From DATAOG01 sp963757395 (GTDB taxonomy: Bacteria; Pseudomonadota; Alphaproteobacteria; Geminicoccales; Geminicoccaceae), in contig CAVWRK010000003.1 in assembly GCA_963757395.1 (NCBI GenBank), forward strand, positions 372,001 to 436,000: 64,000 bases of DNA, given 5' to 3'. Made by a program: the position numbers and the translations under genes. The notes under the pieces were generated by a model, which saw nothing but the letters and a program-made list of their open reading frames with translations, did no database searches and was not told where the DNA came from. This document shows, one piece after another, positions 53,152 through 61,522 of this stretch. Position 1 is the first letter of the stretch. Every line of letters starts with the position of its first letter.

Positions 53152-53948
53152 GCGCCCGCACGGGCGGCTTCGGGCGTCGTCTCGACTATGCCCGGCGGCT
53201 GGTCGGGACCGGGCTCTCGTTCGCGGCCTTCGGGGTCGGTGCCCTCCTGCTGTCGGTCTTCGTCTTCCCGGCGCTCAATCTGACGATCGCCGACCGGGCC
53301 AGGCGGGTCGGCATCGCGCGGCGCATCGTGCGCCGGACCTTCCGCCTGTTCGTGCGGACCATGACCACGCTCGGCGTCATCGGTCTCGAGGTGACCGGCG
53401 CGGCGGCGCTACAGACCGATCGCGGCCGGCTGATCGTCGCCAATCATCCCTCGCTGATCGACGTCGTGCTGCTGGTCTCGCTGCTGCGCCAGACCCAATG
53501 CGTCGTCAAGCATCAGAACTGGCGCAATCCCTTCATGCGCGGCGTGCTGGTCGCGACCGGCTACATCCGCAACGACGACAACCCGCAGAAGCTCGTCAAC
53601 GCCTGCGCCGACGTGCTCCGGGCCGGCGACAACCTCCTGATCTTTCCCGAGGGCTCGCGCACCGTGCCGGGCCGGCCGCGCCGGCTGCAGCGGGGCTTTG
53701 CCAACATTGCCCTGGCGGCCACCGCGCCGATCCGGCTGGTGACCATCCACTGCGCGCCCACAACCTTGACCAAGGGGGAAAAATGGTATGAGATTCCGCC
53801 AACTCGACCGGTTTTCGCCGTGGCTGTGCACGAGCTGATCGATGTCCGGGCGCTGGTGCGGGATGATCCGCCCTCGATTGCCGTACGGCGGCTTACCAGG
53901 CATGTTGATCAACGCTTTAGGGAGATCCTGCGCGATGCAGGAGCTTGA
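53148..53948 (+). CDS. 1-acyl-sn-glycerol-3-phosphate acyltransferase-like protein (ApeD-like)
   Basis: 266 residues. One N-terminal membrane helix (GTGLSFAAFGVGALLLSVFVF). PlsC motifs: HX4D as VANHPSLIDVVLLVSLLRQT, CVVKHQNWRNPFMRGVLVAT, LLIFPEGSRTVPG, and IRLVTIHCAP. Within the cluster it probably helps attach the aryl polyene acyl chain to a lipid or sugar anchor. It overlaps both neighbours (4 bases upstream, 14 bases with the ACP gene). Confidence 0.88.
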   Translation: MSARTGGFGRRLDYARRLVGTGLSFAAFGVGALLLSVFVFPALNLTIADRARRVGIARRIVRRTFRLFVRTMTTLGVIGLEVTGAAALQTDRGRLIVANHPSLIDVVLLVSLLRQTQCVVKHQNWRNPFMRGVLVATGYIRNDDNPQKLVNACADVLRAGDNLLIFPEGSRTVPGRPRRLQRGFANIALAATAPIRLVTIHCAPTTLTKGEKWYEIPPTRPVFAVAVHELIDVRALVRDDPPSIAVRRLTRHVDQRFREILRDAGA

Positions 53949-54195
53949 AGCGCAGATTTCCAAGTTGATCATCGATACTCTCAATCTCGAGGGCATCGCG
54001 GTCGACGAGATCGACCCGGTCGAGCCCCTGTTCGGCGACGGCCTCGGGCTCGATTCGATCGATGCGCTCGAGCTCGGCGTCGCCCTCAAAGAGACCTTCG
54101 GCATCAAGATCGATCCCCATGAGCCGCGGCTCCATGAGCATTTCACCAATGTCCGCAATCTGGCCGCCTATATCTCCGCCCGGCGCATCCGCTGA
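53935..54195 (+). CDS. apeE: Acyl carrier protein of the aryl polyene cluster (first, ApeE-like)
   Basis: 86 residues, typical ACP. The phosphopantetheine Ser is in LGLDSIDALELGVALKETFG; the N terminus QISKLIIDTLNLEGIAVDEI and C-terminal HFTNVRNLAAYISARRI fit the four-helix fold. The initiator ATG 53935 lies inside the end of the acyltransferase gene. Confidence 0.93.
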   Translation: MQELEAQISKLIIDTLNLEGIAVDEIDPVEPLFGDGLGLDSIDALELGVALKETFGIKIDPHEPRLHEHFTNVRNLAAYISARRIR

Positions 54196-54202
54196 GGCGG
54201 CC

Positions 54203-54453
54203 ATGGACCGTGACGAGATATTCCGACAACTGCGGAATCATCTCGTCGATTTCTTCGACGTGCCGGCCGACAAGATCTCCCTCGAGTTCAACTGCGCGAC
54301 GACCTCGACCTCGACAGTATCGATGCGGTCGATCTGATCGTGAAGCTCCAGGAGCTCGCCCATGTCCGGATCGAACCCGAGCAGTTCAAGACCGTGCGGA
54401 CCATCGGCGATGTCGTGGAGCGCGTCCATGCCGCGTTGGCGACGGCCAGCTGA
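54203..54453 (+). pseudogene. apeF: Acyl carrier protein of the aryl polyene cluster (second, ApeF-like), frameshifted
   Basis: MDRDEIFRQLRNHLVDFFDV and PADKISLEFN are in one frame. After base about 54289 (GAGTTCAACTGCGCGACGAC) the ACP continues one frame over: RDDLDLDSIDAVDLIVKLQE with the phosphopantetheine Ser, then ELAHVRIEPEQFKTVRTIGD, VVERVHAALATAS and a stop at 54453. Adding one base (AAC-CTG-CGC) restores an 83-84-residue ACP. Length leaves remainder 2, as expected for a one-base loss. The family pair of ACPs is usual for these clusters. Confidence 0.86.
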
Positions 54454-55006
54454 CCTCGGAGCGCTGCTGGCGACCGCTCTCGGCATCCTCTACCCGGTCC
54501 TGGTCGTCTCCTCGATTCACCTGCTCGGGCCGTACCCGACGATCATCCTGGTCTGTGCCCTGCTGCTGCTCGGCCTGACCAGGCCGTCGCGGTTCATGCC
54601 GATCGACCTGCTCTGGCTGCCGGCGGTGGTGGTCGCGGTCGTGGCCGTTGTCGGGCTGCTCAGGCCCGAGCTCGGCGTCCGGATCTATCCGGTCGCCATG
54701 AACCTCGCCCTGCTCTACGCCTTCGCCCGCAGCCTGTGGCGCCCTCCGAGCATGATCGAGCGCTTCGCCCGGCTGATCGATCCCGACCTCGATGACCGGG
54801 GCGTCCGCTACACCCGCAAGGTCACCATGGTCTGGGTCGGCTTCTTTGCGGTCAACGGCGGCGTGGCGCTCTGGACGGTGGTCGCAGGCTCGTGGCTCGC
54901 CTGGACGATCTACAACGGCCTTGTCTCCTATGGGCTCGCGGGTCTCGTGTTCGCCATCGAATACCTGATCCGGCAGCGGGTCCGGCGGCCCCGGGCAACC
55001 GGCTGA
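54428..55006 (+). CDS. COG4648-type inner-membrane protein of the aryl polyene cluster (ApeG-like)
   Basis: 192 residues, five or six membrane helices: LLATALGILYPVLVVSSIHL, PTIILVCALLLLGLTRPSR, LPAVVVAVVAVVGLL, MVWVGFFAVNGGVALWTVVA, YNGLVSYGLAGLVFAIEYLI. A cytoplasmic loop RFARLIDPDLDDRGVRYTRK is conserved in the family. The function is unknown; it occurs in aryl polyene and related beta-ketoacyl clusters. ATG 54428 overlaps the ACP stop region; its TGA overlaps the ligase ATG. Confidence 0.82.
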   Translation: MPRWRRPADLGALLATALGILYPVLVVSSIHLLGPYPTIILVCALLLLGLTRPSRFMPIDLLWLPAVVVAVVAVVGLLRPELGVRIYPVAMNLALLYAFARSLWRPPSMIERFARLIDPDLDDRGVRYTRKVTMVWVGFFAVNGGVALWTVVAGSWLAWTIYNGLVSYGLAGLVFAIEYLIRQRVRRPRATG

Positions 55007-56679
55007 TGGCAACCCTGCTCGATCGGCTGCAGGCCGCCGACCCGAGGACCGTGCTCTTCCGATCCGAGGCGGCGGCGATCGATGCCGGCCTGCTCCGGGC
55101 GGCGATCGCGGGCGCGACGCGCGAGCTGGCCGGCCGCGAGGGCAGCCTGACGCTGCTTTGCCGCTCGCCCGCGCTGCATCTCGTTGGCATCATGGCGGCC
55201 GTGGTGCTCGGGCGCCGGGTGATCTTCCCGGCCCATGATGCGCCCGCCTATCTGGACGAGATCGGCACCGACCGCAGCATCCTGCTCACCGACGAGGATC
55301 GCGGCCGCCCGGGTCAGGTCCTGCTGCACCTACCCGGCGGCGACAGGAAGCCGCCGCCAACCTTCACCGGCACCGATCCGGAGGTCGTGTTCTTCACCTC
55401 CGGCTCGACCAGCCTGCCCAAGGCGGTCCGCAAGCCGCTCTCCTGCCTCGAGCTCGAGGCGGCCGTGCTCCAGCGGCTGTGGCCGCTGCCACCCGGCCGG
55501 GTCGAGGCCACCGTCGCCCATCAGCACATCTACGGTCTGCTCTTCCGGGTCGTCTGGCCGGTGCTGGCGGGACACGTCAGCCGCACCGAGGTCGCCGACT
55601 ACTGGGAGCAGCTGACGGATCGCCTGGACGAGCGGACGATCCTCGTGACCAGCCCGGTGCATCTGACCCGTATGCCCGCCAGCTTGCCCTGGCAGGCCAT
55701 GCGGCCCGCCCTGATCGTCTCCTCGGGCGCGCCGCTGCCGCGCGAAGCGGCCGCCCAGGCCGCGACCAGGCTCGGGCAGCTGCCGACCGAGGTGCTGGGC
55801 AGCACCGAGACCGGCGGCGTCGCCTGGCGCCGGCAGGCCGCCGCGGACACCAGTTGGACGCCGTTTCCGGGCCTCGCCCTGTCGGCCGACGCCGGCGGCG
55901 GCCTCGTGGTCCGCTCGCCCTTCATCGGCAGCGATCGGCCGTTCGCGATGGCCGATCGCGTCGAGTTCCTGGCTGACGGGGGCTTTAAGCTCCGGGGCCG
56001 GATCGACCGCGTGGTCAAGGTCGAGGGCAAGCGCGTGTCGCTGCCGCGGGTCGAGCAGGCCCTGCTCGAGCTGACCGAGATCGGCGATGCCGCGGTGGTC
56101 GATCTGCCCGCGCGCAAGGGGGCTCTGGGCGCCGCCGTGGTGCTCACCGCGGCCGGCCGCGCCGGTCTCGCGAGCGCAGGTACCTATCGCTTCGCGCAGC
56201 GCCTCAAGCAGGCTCTGGCCGGGCGCCTGGAGCCGATGGAGCGGCCGAAGATCTGGCGCTTCCCGCAGGCGATCCCGACCAACAGCCAGAGCAAGCGGCA
56301 GGTGGCAGCGATCCGGGCGCTGTTCGAGAGCGCCGGGCCCGACGTCCTGCCGCCGAGCGAGCTCGTCCACCTGAGCGACACCGAGGCGGAGCTCGCCCTC
56401 GACCTCGACGGCAGCCTGGTCTGGTTCCAAGGCCACTTCCCCGGTCGCCCGATCCTGCCGGGGGTCGCGCAGATCCACCTGTCGCGCCTGTTCGCCGAGC
56501 GGCTGTGGCAGATGCGGCCGGGCTCGAGCCACGTCGCGCGGGTCAAGTTCCGCAGGCTGATCCGGCCCGGCGACCGGGTCCACCTGCATCTCCTGCGCGA
56601 TCTCGGCCAGGCCACGATCAGCTTCCGCTTCGAGAACGGCGGCCTGCCGGCATCCGAAGGCGTCATCGGCCGGACCTAG
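55006..56679 (+). CDS. Acyl-CoA/ACP ligase fused to a FabA/FabZ-like dehydratase (ApeH-ApeI fusion)
   Basis: 557 residues. The ANL adenylation domain (1-450) carries VVFFTSGSTSLPKAVRKPLS, TVAHQHIYGLLFRVVWPVLA, LGSTETGGVAWRRQ, GGFKLRGRIDRVVKVEGKRV and, at its end, IPTNSQSKRQVAAI with the catalytic Lys. The last 110 residues are a hotdog domain: WFQGHFPGRPILPGVAQIHL with the dehydratase active-site His, KFRRLIRPGDRVHLHLLRD. It should activate the aromatic acid starter onto an ACP and also dehydrate intermediates. It starts directly after the previous stop (TGATG). Confidence 0.9.
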   Translation: MATLLDRLQAADPRTVLFRSEAAAIDAGLLRAAIAGATRELAGREGSLTLLCRSPALHLVGIMAAVVLGRRVIFPAHDAPAYLDEIGTDRSILLTDEDRGRPGQVLLHLPGGDRKPPPTFTGTDPEVVFFTSGSTSLPKAVRKPLSCLELEAAVLQRLWPLPPGRVEATVAHQHIYGLLFRVVWPVLAGHVSRTEVADYWEQLTDRLDERTILVTSPVHLTRMPASLPWQAMRPALIVSSGAPLPREAAAQAATRLGQLPTEVLGSTETGGVAWRRQAAADTSWTPFPGLALSADAGGGLVVRSPFIGSDRPFAMADRVEFLADGGFKLRGRIDRVVKVEGKRVSLPRVEQALLELTEIGDAAVVDLPARKGALGAAVVLTAAGRAGLASAGTYRFAQRLKQALAGRLEPMERPKIWRFPQAIPTNSQSKRQVAAIRALFESAGPDVLPPSELVHLSDTEAELALDLDGSLVWFQGHFPGRPILPGVAQIHLSRLFAERLWQMRPGSSHVARVKFRRLIRPGDRVHLHLLRDLGQATISFRFENGGLPASEGVIGRT

Positions 56680-56681
56680 CG

Positions 56682-58448
56682 ATGGCCAGCTCGTTCCGGC
56701 CTTGTGTCCTGGTGCCGACCCACAATCACGTGCGCGCCTTGCCCGCGCTCCTGGAGCAGATGGCGGCCCTGTCGTTGCCGGTCCTGATCGTCGACGACGG
56801 CAGCGCCGCCGAGGCCGGGCAGGCGCTCGATCGCCTGGTCGACGCCGATGCCGGGGTCTGGTGTCTGCGTCACGACCACAATCGGGGCAAGGGGGCAGCT
56901 GTGCTCACCGGTCTGCGCGAGGCAGCCGCGCGCGGCTTCAGCCATGCCTTCCAGATCGATGCCGATGGCCAGCATGACCTGGCCGCGGTGGCGCCCTTCC
57001 TCGAGGCCGCGCGGGCGCATCCGGACGCCCTGATCGCCGGCGCACCGATGTTCGACGGATCGATCTCGCGCGGTCGCCGCCTTGGCCGCCGGCTCACCAA
57101 CTTCTGGGTCGCCGTGCACACCCTGTCGCTCCGGATGCCCGATTCGATGTGCGGCTTTCGGGTCTATCCGGTCGGGCCCGTACTGGCGCTCGCGGGCCGG
57201 ACCCGGCTCGGTCGGCGCATGGATTTCGACATCGAGATCCTGGTCCGGCTGGTCTGGGCGGGGGTCCCGCTCGCGGTCCTGCCGGTCAGGGTCGTCTATC
57301 CAAAGGACAACCTCTCGAACTTCCGGATGCTGCTCGACAACCTCGCCATCAGCTGGCTGCATACGCGGCTCTGCTTCGGCATGCTGGCGCGGTTGCCCCG
57401 GATGCTGCGCAACCGGCCGCGGCGGATCGAGCTCGGCCCGCCCGCGGGCCGGCATTGGGCCGATCAGCGCGAACGCGGCAGCTATTGGGGCCTGCGGCTC
57501 CTGGCGGCGATCTACCGGCTGTTGGGCAGGCGGGCTTGTCTCGTCATGATGACCCCGGTCGTGCTCTATTTCTTCGCGACCGGGCGCGAGCAGCGCCTGG
57601 CCTCGGCGGGCTACCTGCGCCGGCTGCACGCGGCCGGGCATCTGCCACGGCGGCCCGGGGCGATCGACCAGATCCGCCACTTCCTGAGCTTCGCTGCCGC
57701 CTCGCTCGACAAGGTCGCCGCCTGGAGCGGCCATCTCCCGGTCACCCAGGTCCAGGGCGTCGAGGACGGCATGTTTGCGAGCGCCCAGAACGCTGCGCTC
57801 GGCGCCGTCGTGCTGACGGCCCACCTGGGCAATCCCGAGGTGATCCGGGCGATCGCCCATCTCGACCGGCGCTGGCGCGTCAACGTGCTGGTGGGCACCG
57901 CTCACGCCGAGCGCTTCAACCGACTGATCGCCAGGATCGCCCCGAGCGCCACGGTGCGGCTGATCCAGGTCACCGAGCTCGGGGTCGACAAGGCGGTGCT
58001 GCTTCAGGAGGCGATCGAGCGCGGCGAATGGGTGGTCTCGGTCGCCGACCGGGTGCCGATCGGCACCTCTGCGCGGGTGAGCTGGCTGCCGTTTCTGGGT
58101 GAGCCGGCGCCCTTTCCGCAAGGCCCGTTCATCCTGGCGGCCCTGCTCAAGGCGCCGGTCTTCACGATGTTCTGCCTGCGCGAGGGTGCGATCTACCGGG
58201 TCTGGTTCGAGAAGCTCGCAGACCGCCTCGAGCTGCCCCGGGGCGAGCGTGGCGAGCGCCTGCAGGCGGTGATGACGCAGTTCGTCGCCCGTCTCGAGGC
58301 GCACCTCGGACGCGCGCCCCTGCAATGGTACAATTTCTACGATTTCTGGCGCCCGCCAGGCCTCGCGCCGCCCTCCCGGGAACGATCCGCCCGACCCGGG
58401 AAACCTGACGACCAGAACCCGACGCGAAGCGTCGCCCTCAGTCCGTGA
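56682..58448 (+). CDS. Bifunctional glycosyltransferase (GT2) / LpxL-like acyltransferase of the aryl polyene cluster (ApeJ-like)
   Basis: 588 residues. N-terminal GT2: CVLVPTHNHVRALPALLEQM, VLIVDDGSAAEAGQALDRL, FQIDADGQHDLAAVAPFL (DxD), MDFDIEILVRLVWAGV. C-terminal lysophospholipid/lipid A acyltransferase domain: QGVEDGMFASAQNAALG, VVLTAHLGNPEVIRAIAHL (H-x4-E), SVADRVPIGTSARVSWLPFL and PFILAALLKAPVF. The domain pair probably builds the sugar-lipid anchor and acylates it with the aryl polyene. It ends 11 bases into the oppositely oriented beta-glucosidase gene. Confidence 0.9.
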   Translation: MASSFRPCVLVPTHNHVRALPALLEQMAALSLPVLIVDDGSAAEAGQALDRLVDADAGVWCLRHDHNRGKGAAVLTGLREAAARGFSHAFQIDADGQHDLAAVAPFLEAARAHPDALIAGAPMFDGSISRGRRLGRRLTNFWVAVHTLSLRMPDSMCGFRVYPVGPVLALAGRTRLGRRMDFDIEILVRLVWAGVPLAVLPVRVVYPKDNLSNFRMLLDNLAISWLHTRLCFGMLARLPRMLRNRPRRIELGPPAGRHWADQRERGSYWGLRLLAAIYRLLGRRACLVMMTPVVLYFFATGREQRLASAGYLRRLHAAGHLPRRPGAIDQIRHFLSFAAASLDKVAAWSGHLPVTQVQGVEDGMFASAQNAALGAVVLTAHLGNPEVIRAIAHLDRRWRVNVLVGTAHAERFNRLIARIAPSATVRLIQVTELGVDKAVLLQEAIERGEWVVSVADRVPIGTSARVSWLPFLGEPAPFPQGPFILAALLKAPVFTMFCLREGAIYRVWFEKLADRLELPRGERGERLQAVMTQFVARLEAHLGRAPLQWYNFYDFWRPPGLAPPSRERSARPGKPDDQNPTRSVALSP

Positions 58449-60579
58449 CGCGAATGCTGGCCCTGAGCAGGTCCTGGCGGGCGGCGCTGCGGCCGACCAG
58501 CAGCTCGATGACGCCGGGCTCGAGCCGGGGCGCGAGGTCGGGGCCGAGATAGGCGAGCTCGGCGGCGGCGAGGCGGAAGGTGACGCGGCCGCGCTCGCCG
58601 GGGCCGAGCGCGATCTTGGCCATGCCCTTGAGCTCGAGCAGCGGCCGGGCGATGCTCGCGACCGGATCGCGCACGAACAGCAGGACGGTCTCCTCGCCCG
58701 GGGCTGCACCATCGTTTCGCACCTCGACCTCGACGCTCAGCTCACCCCCCGGGCGCAGCTCGGCCGGCCCAACGGCGAGGCCGCCGAGCGCGAAGCGCGT
58801 ATACGACAGCCCATGCCCGAACGGGAACCGGGGCTCGACCGGCAGATCGAGGTATTTGGCCGAATAGTGCTGCGCCGGGTCGGCCGGGCGGCCGGTCGGA
58901 CGCTGGCCGTAGAAGATCGGGATCTGGCCGGCCTCGACCGGCCAGGAGACCGGCAGTCGACCGCTCGGGTTCCAGCGCCCGGTCAAGACGTCGGCGACCG
59001 CGTGGCCCGCCTCGCTGCCGAGGAACCAGGTCGCGAGCACGGCGTCCGCCCGCTCGAGCAGCCAGGGGATCATCAGCGGCCGGCCCGCGGCCAGGAGCAC
59101 GACCACGGGCTTGCCGAGCCCCAGCACCGCCTCGGCCAGCTCGCGCTGGCGGCCGGGCAGGTCGGGGCGCGCCCGGCTCGCGGCCTCGCCGCTCATGTTC
59201 GCGGCCTCGCCGAGGCAGAGCACGACGATCTCGGCGGCACGGGCGAGATCGAGCGCGGCCGCGAGGTCGGAAGGGGAGTCCGCCTCGATCTCGACGCCCT
59301 TGGCGTAGCCGATCGTGCTCGCGGGCAGGCCGGCGCGCAGGCCAGCCAGCAGCGGCACCATGTCCTCGGCCCGGCCGGCCATCGACCAGGGACCCAGCAT
59401 CTCCCGCTGCGCGTCCGCGAGCGGGCCCAGGACCGCGAGCCGCCGGCCGTCGGCAAGCGGCAGCAGCTGGTCGCGGTTGGTCAGGAGCACGATCGAGCGC
59501 CGGGCGGCCTCCCGCGCGAGCTCCCGATGGGCGTTGAGCTGCGCAGGCGTGAGCCCCGTGCCGGCGCCCCGCCGGTAGGGGTCGTCGAACAGGCCGAGGC
59601 GCTCCTTCAGCTCCAGGACCCGGCGCACGGCGGTGTCGATCGCGGTCATGCCAACCAGGCCGCGCTCGAGCGCGATCGGCAGGCCGCGGGCATAGGCGTC
59701 GCCCATCAGGTCGATGTCGATGCCGGCCTTGAGCGCGAGCGCGGCCGCCTCGGCGAGGTCGGCGGCGACGCCATGCGCCACCAGCTCGGCGATCGCGCCA
59801 TAGTCGCTGATCATGACGCCCGCAAACCCCCAGCGATCGCGCACCAGATCGGAGAGGATGGCGGCGTTGGCGGTCATCGGCAGGCCGGCGAGATCGGTGA
59901 ACGCCGGCATGATCGCGGCCACGCCGGCTGCGACCGCGGCCCGGAACGGCGGCAGATAGACCTCGTGGAAGGTGCGCTCGGACACGTCCACCGAGGCATA
60001 CTCGCGCCCGGCGGTGACCGCGCCATAGCCGGCCAGGTGCTTGGCGGTTGCGGCGAGACTGGTGGCGGCGGCCAGGTCCTGGCCCTGGAACCCGCGGACC
60101 TTGGCTTCGGCGAAGCGCGCCGCGAGCCAGGGATCTTCGCCCGGGCTCTCGGCGATCCGGCCCCACCTCGGATCGCGCGCCACGTCCAGCATCGGCGCGA
60201 AGGTGAGCGCCAGCCCGTCGGCAGCACCCTCGAGGGCGGCGGCGCGCGCGGTCCGCGCCCACAGATCCGGATCGAAGGCCGCGGCCTCGGCGAACGGAAC
60301 CGGAAACACGGTCCGGTGACCGTGGATCAGGTCGAAGGCGAGCAGCAGCGGAATGCCGAGCCGGGTTTCCTCGAGGGCGATCCGCTGCGCTGCGCGCGCC
60401 TTCTCCGGACCCCAGAGGTTGCAGACCGCGCCGACCCGGCCGACCCGGATCGCGTCCAGATAGTCGACCGGCCCCTCTGGCCCGGTCACCGCCTGGCCCG
60501 CGGAGACCAGGGTCATCTGGCCGATCTTCTCCTCGAGCGAAAGCTCGGCGAGCAGACCCTCGATCCGGGCCCCGGTCAT
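58438..60579 (-). CDS. Glycoside hydrolase family 3 beta-glucosidase (BglX-like)
   Basis: 713 residues. LLAELSLEEKIGQMTLVSAG, IPLLLAFDLIHGHRTVFPVP, MLDVARDPRWGRIAESPGED, TAKHLAGYGAVTAGREYASV, the nucleophile Asp in GFAGVMISDYGAI, C-terminal domain NPSGRLPVSWPVEAGQIPIF and FPFGHGLSYTRFAL, then a fibronectin-III-like end. It hydrolyses terminal beta-linked glucose. E. coli BglX is periplasmic, but here no signal peptide is visible from ATG 60579 (MTGARIEGLLAELS); in-frame upstream extensions are low-complexity, so it may be cytoplasmic. Confidence 0.94.
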   Translation of the reverse strand: MTGARIEGLLAELSLEEKIGQMTLVSAGQAVTGPEGPVDYLDAIRVGRVGAVCNLWGPEKARAAQRIALEETRLGIPLLLAFDLIHGHRTVFPVPFAEAAAFDPDLWARTARAAALEGAADGLALTFAPMLDVARDPRWGRIAESPGEDPWLAARFAEAKVRGFQGQDLAAATSLAATAKHLAGYGAVTAGREYASVDVSERTFHEVYLPPFRAAVAAGVAAIMPAFTDLAGLPMTANAAILSDLVRDRWGFAGVMISDYGAIAELVAHGVAADLAEAAALALKAGIDIDLMGDAYARGLPIALERGLVGMTAIDTAVRRVLELKERLGLFDDPYRRGAGTGLTPAQLNAHRELAREAARRSIVLLTNRDQLLPLADGRRLAVLGPLADAQREMLGPWSMAGRAEDMVPLLAGLRAGLPASTIGYAKGVEIEADSPSDLAAALDLARAAEIVVLCLGEAANMSGEAASRARPDLPGRQRELAEAVLGLGKPVVVLLAAGRPLMIPWLLERADAVLATWFLGSEAGHAVADVLTGRWNPSGRLPVSWPVEAGQIPIFYGQRPTGRPADPAQHYSAKYLDLPVEPRFPFGHGLSYTRFALGGLAVGPAELRPGGELSVEVEVRNDGAAPGEETVLLFVRDPVASIARPLLELKGMAKIALGPGERGRVTFRLAAAELAYLGPDLAPRLEPGVIELLVGRSAARQDLLRASIRVTD

Positions 60580-60669
60580 GGCTCCAGCTCTCGATTCCGC
60601 GCCGACGCCGACGCCGGCGACAGGCGAGGATAGCGGGCCCGTGGACGGGTCGCCAGAGGCGCCGGCGGC

Positions 60670-60700
60670 GCCGCGCCGGGTGCGCCGATCCCGGCGCGGC
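60670..60700. promoter_or_regulatory. Perfect 11-bp inverted repeat in the divergent bglX/peptide promoter region
   Basis: GCCGCGCCGGG-TGCGCCGAT-CCCGGCGCGGC: 11 perfect pairs around 9 bases, lying 91 bases upstream of the GH3 start and 104 bases upstream of the peptide start. CGGGTGCGC recurs nearby at 60713. It could be an operator or an RNA hairpin; there is no T-run. Confidence 0.5.
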
Positions 60701-60803
60701 ACCCGAGGATGCCGGGTGCGCACCTCACCCGGGAGCAAGGCCCCTTGTGTTTCGACGCAGCCATAAGTAGCCTCGCTCGAGCCCGGCGAGGGCGTCAGGA
60801 GCC

Positions 60804-60986
60804 ATGACCGGAGACCGAGCGATGGCAGACGAGCGGCCGGAGACGACCCTTGCGGCGCAGCCCGCGACCAAACCCGAGGAGCTGCGGCGACGGGAGCTGG
60901 TCAGGCGGCTGGCGAAGGCGGCGGTGATCCCGGCCGTGGTGGTCGCGGTCAACAGCAGCATCACGCCCGCCAACGCCCGCGACTGA
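60804..60986 (+). CDS. 60-residue peptide with twin-arginine-like hydrophobic C terminus (possible RiPP-like or leader-type precursor)
   Basis: A polar N-terminal half (ADERPETTLAAQPATKPEEL) is followed by RRRELVRRLAKAAVIPAVVV and AVNSSITPANARD, i.e. a double-Arg motif, a short hydrophobic helix and a signal-peptidase-like Ala-Asn-Ala two residues before the end. Such small proteins accompany PqqD-type and nucleotidyltransferase genes in poorly studied peptide or surface-glycan loci. Two starts are possible: ATG 60804 (AGGAG 3 bases upstream) and ATG 60822 (GGAGA about 9 bases upstream). It is convergent with the PqqD-like gene, 29 bases away. I know no function. Confidence 0.6.
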   Translation: MTGDRAMADERPETTLAAQPATKPEELRRRELVRRLAKAAVIPAVVVAVNSSITPANARD

Positions 60987-61015
60987 GCGGGGGCGCGCCG
61001 AGGCTGGCTCGCCGG

Positions 61016-61306
61016 TCAAGGGCGGACCTCGCGAGAGCTGAGAAAGCCGTAGCGGGTCAACGTCTGGAGCAGCTCGCTCAGGCCGGCCTGCAGCTGGCCG
61101 GGATCGGCGTTTGCCATGCCCGCGCGCAGCAGGCTCAGGAGCTCCGCCTCGGAGCGGACGGCGTCGAGCGCGTCCCAGAGCACGCGGGCGCTGCCGTTGA
61201 GCACTACCACCTTGCGGTTGTCCAGGTTCATCAGGATGAGCTCGTCCTCGAACAGGTCGGCATCGAGGTTCGGCGCCTTGACGAGGCTGACCTCCGGCAT
61301 GCGCAT
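61016..61306 (-). CDS. PqqD-family (RRE-type) peptide chaperone
   Basis: 96 residues. The winged-helix PqqD fold is recognisable from DELILMNLDNRKVVVLNGSA, RVLWDALDAVRSEAELLSLL, LLQTLTRYGFLS. PqqD and related RiPP recognition elements bind leader peptides and present them to modifying enzymes. Here no radical-SAM or cyclase partner is next to it; the nearest candidates are the convergent 60-residue peptide and the nucleotidyltransferase-family gene 1.9 kb away. ATG 61306 has GGGAG 6 bases upstream and is preferred to the longer frame. Confidence 0.82.
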   Translation of the reverse strand: MRMPEVSLVKAPNLDADLFEDELILMNLDNRKVVVLNGSARVLWDALDAVRSEAELLSLLRAGMANADPGQLQAGLSELLQTLTRYGFLSSREVRP

Positions 61307-61522
61307 GCTGCTCCCAAGGCGGGTCCGGCCGCCGGAACCACGGCTCATGGGACGATGGCATGATCGGCAACTCGTCCGCAAGTAGCCTCGCCCGGACCCA
61401 GGTGCGCACCGTGGGCCGCTTGCCTCGGCTGGCGAATTGCCCCAACATCGCCGACGGGCGAGGACCGTCCGAAACCGACAATCAACAGCGGCAAGCGCCG
61501 TTCCTTCAGGGAGTGCTCACAA

